The notes beneath the pieces are model-generated. The model did not search any database. It was not told the origin of the DNA and saw nothing but the letters and a program-made list of their open reading frames with translations. Shown in pieces: positions 5,691-6,026 of a DNA stretch of 6,026 bases (position 1 is its first letter; every line of letters starts with the position of its first letter). This DNA is from an uncultured Clostridium sp. (GTDB lineage: Bacteria > Bacillota > Clostridia > Lachnospirales > Lachnospiraceae): assembly GCA_958442925.1 (NCBI GenBank), contig CAUCIO010000140.1:1-6026 (forward strand). The letters run 5' to 3'. Made by a program: the position numbers and the translations under genes.

Positions 5691-5694
5691 CCTC
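5691..5694 (-). promoter_or_regulatory. Deacetylase ribosome binding site (decides start)
   Basis: GAGG on the - strand, six bases before the ATG at 5684. The in-frame TTG at 5696 overlaps this site, so the ATG is the better start and gives a protein beginning MKFFKLKRKH, a normal basic n-region before the membrane anchor. Confidence 0.75.
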
Positions 5695-5767
5695 AAACTG
5701 AAGCTGTTACCACCAGTTTACGCAGCAGGAAGCGGCGGTAGAACAAAGGAGGAGGCAGAGAAAACTG

Positions 5768-6026
5768 TCAGCGCTGTCCTTCCTTTTCCTCTGAATCTTT
5801 CGCATCATCCCGGTACAGCTGGTAAATCAGCTCTGCGTCTGCATCAGGCCCCTGATTTTCAATCAAGCGGTAAAGTCTCTCGATATCTTCCGGCTTCTCC
5901 TCCAGGGCCTCTGCTGATTCCTCCAGAGTTTTTCCACTCTGCACCTTTCGCCTGAGAATTTCAATGAAAGCCAGACACTGGCCCTCCGCTTTGCCCTCTA
6001 TCTTTCCTTCTATTTTTCCTTCTATT
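5768..6026 (-). CDS. C-terminal tail of a probable Rpn/PD-(D/E)XK transposase-like protein (5' end outside window)
   Basis: The - strand frame is open from 6025 to a TGA at 5770-5768, giving 85 residues of a protein that begins beyond the window. It starts with tetrapeptide repeats IEGK-IEGK-IEGK-AEGQ, followed by CLAFIEILRRKVQSGKTLEE, then EEKPEDIERLYRLIENQ and an acidic, charged end (DDAKDSEEKEGQR). EGK-type repeats followed by a short helical SGKTLEE...EDIERL module are typical of the tails of Rpn-family recombination-promoting nucleases (PD-(D/E)XK putative transposases), which are abundant in Lachnospiraceae. The catalytic domain is not in view, so the family call rests on the tail only; another coiled-coil protein is possible. 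No start codon or ribosome binding site is seen. The gap to the deacetylase is 83 bp with no clear promoter or terminator. Confidence 0.55.
   Translation of the reverse strand, partial: IEGKIEGKIEGKAEGQCLAFIEILRRKVQSGKTLEESAEALEEKPEDIERLYRLIENQGPDADAELIYQLYRDDAKDSEEKEGQR
5978..6025 (-). repeat. 12-bp tandem repeat encoding IEGK
   Basis: Four 12-base units in frame on the - strand: 6025-6014, 6013-6002, 6001-5990 and 5989-5978. The first two differ at one base (ATAGAAGGAAAA, ATAGAAGGAAAG), the third at four, and the last is diverged (AEGQ). The array may extend past the window edge. Such units can expand or contract by replication slippage without breaking the frame. Confidence 0.8.

Noticed and set aside
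5602..5955. + strand frame opposite the start of the deacetylase and the Rpn-like tail
   Set aside because: Antisense to two supported - strand genes, no ribosome binding site or recognisable domain.
1..6026. CRISPR array, tRNA, rRNA or a complete defence system
   Set aside because: No spaced direct repeats, no cloverleaf-like or rRNA-like sequence, and all sizeable genes belong to known metabolic, transport, envelope or sporulation families.

Overview
The window looks like chromosome from a spore-forming member of the Clostridia, most likely a Lachnospiraceae-type gut Firmicute. The main reasons are a full-length Spo0A with the invariant Spo0A recognition helix, two exact 0A boxes upstream of it, strong AGGAGG-type ribosome binding sites, and a divergent-PAP2 (DUF212) gene beside a bacterial glycogen synthase. 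The family-level placement is inference; no rRNA or tRNA is present to confirm it.

Layout. Positions 1-1661 (+ strand) hold the 3' part of a MATE-family drug/sodium antiporter gene and a complete PnuC-family nicotinamide riboside/mononucleotide transporter gene. This part is clearly more AT-rich than the rest (hand counts of sampled 60-base lines: about 25-48% GC on the left, 55-60% in glgA). A 106-bp junction (1662-1767) separates it from the rest. Read on the - strand, the junction starts with an 18-base sequence resembling the terminal inverted repeat of ISL3-family insertion sequences, followed by a 13-bp hairpin that pairs fully only as - strand RNA. From 1768 to the end every gene is on the - strand. 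In transcription order these are: the C-terminal tail of a probable Rpn/PD-(D/E)XK-transposase-like protein (5' end outside the window), a membrane-anchored NodB-type polysaccharide deacetylase, spo0A, glgA and the DUF212 gene.

How the genes fit together. Spo0A is the master switch for sporulation and stationary phase. Its upstream region has a good sigma-A-type promoter (TTGAAT-17-TATAAT) and two exact TGTCGAA 0A boxes, which suggests autoregulation. The deacetylase upstream belongs to the cell-envelope deacetylases often linked to spore cortex or wall modification. GlgA builds alpha-1,4-glucan from a nucleotide-glucose donor, and glucan storage often accompanies sporulation in clostridia, so a sporulation/reserve-carbon neighbourhood is plausible but not proven. 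glgA and the DUF212 gene (30 bp apart) probably form an operon. MATE and pnuC are transporters, possibly passengers of a mobile element inserted exactly at the 3' end of the DUF212 gene.

Most of the window is ordinary core genome. The parts that deserve a second look are the 1662-1772 junction, the spo0A control region, the deacetylase lacking its usual metal-binding aspartate, and the IEGK repeats at the right edge. No CRISPR array, tRNA, rRNA or complete transposase gene was seen.
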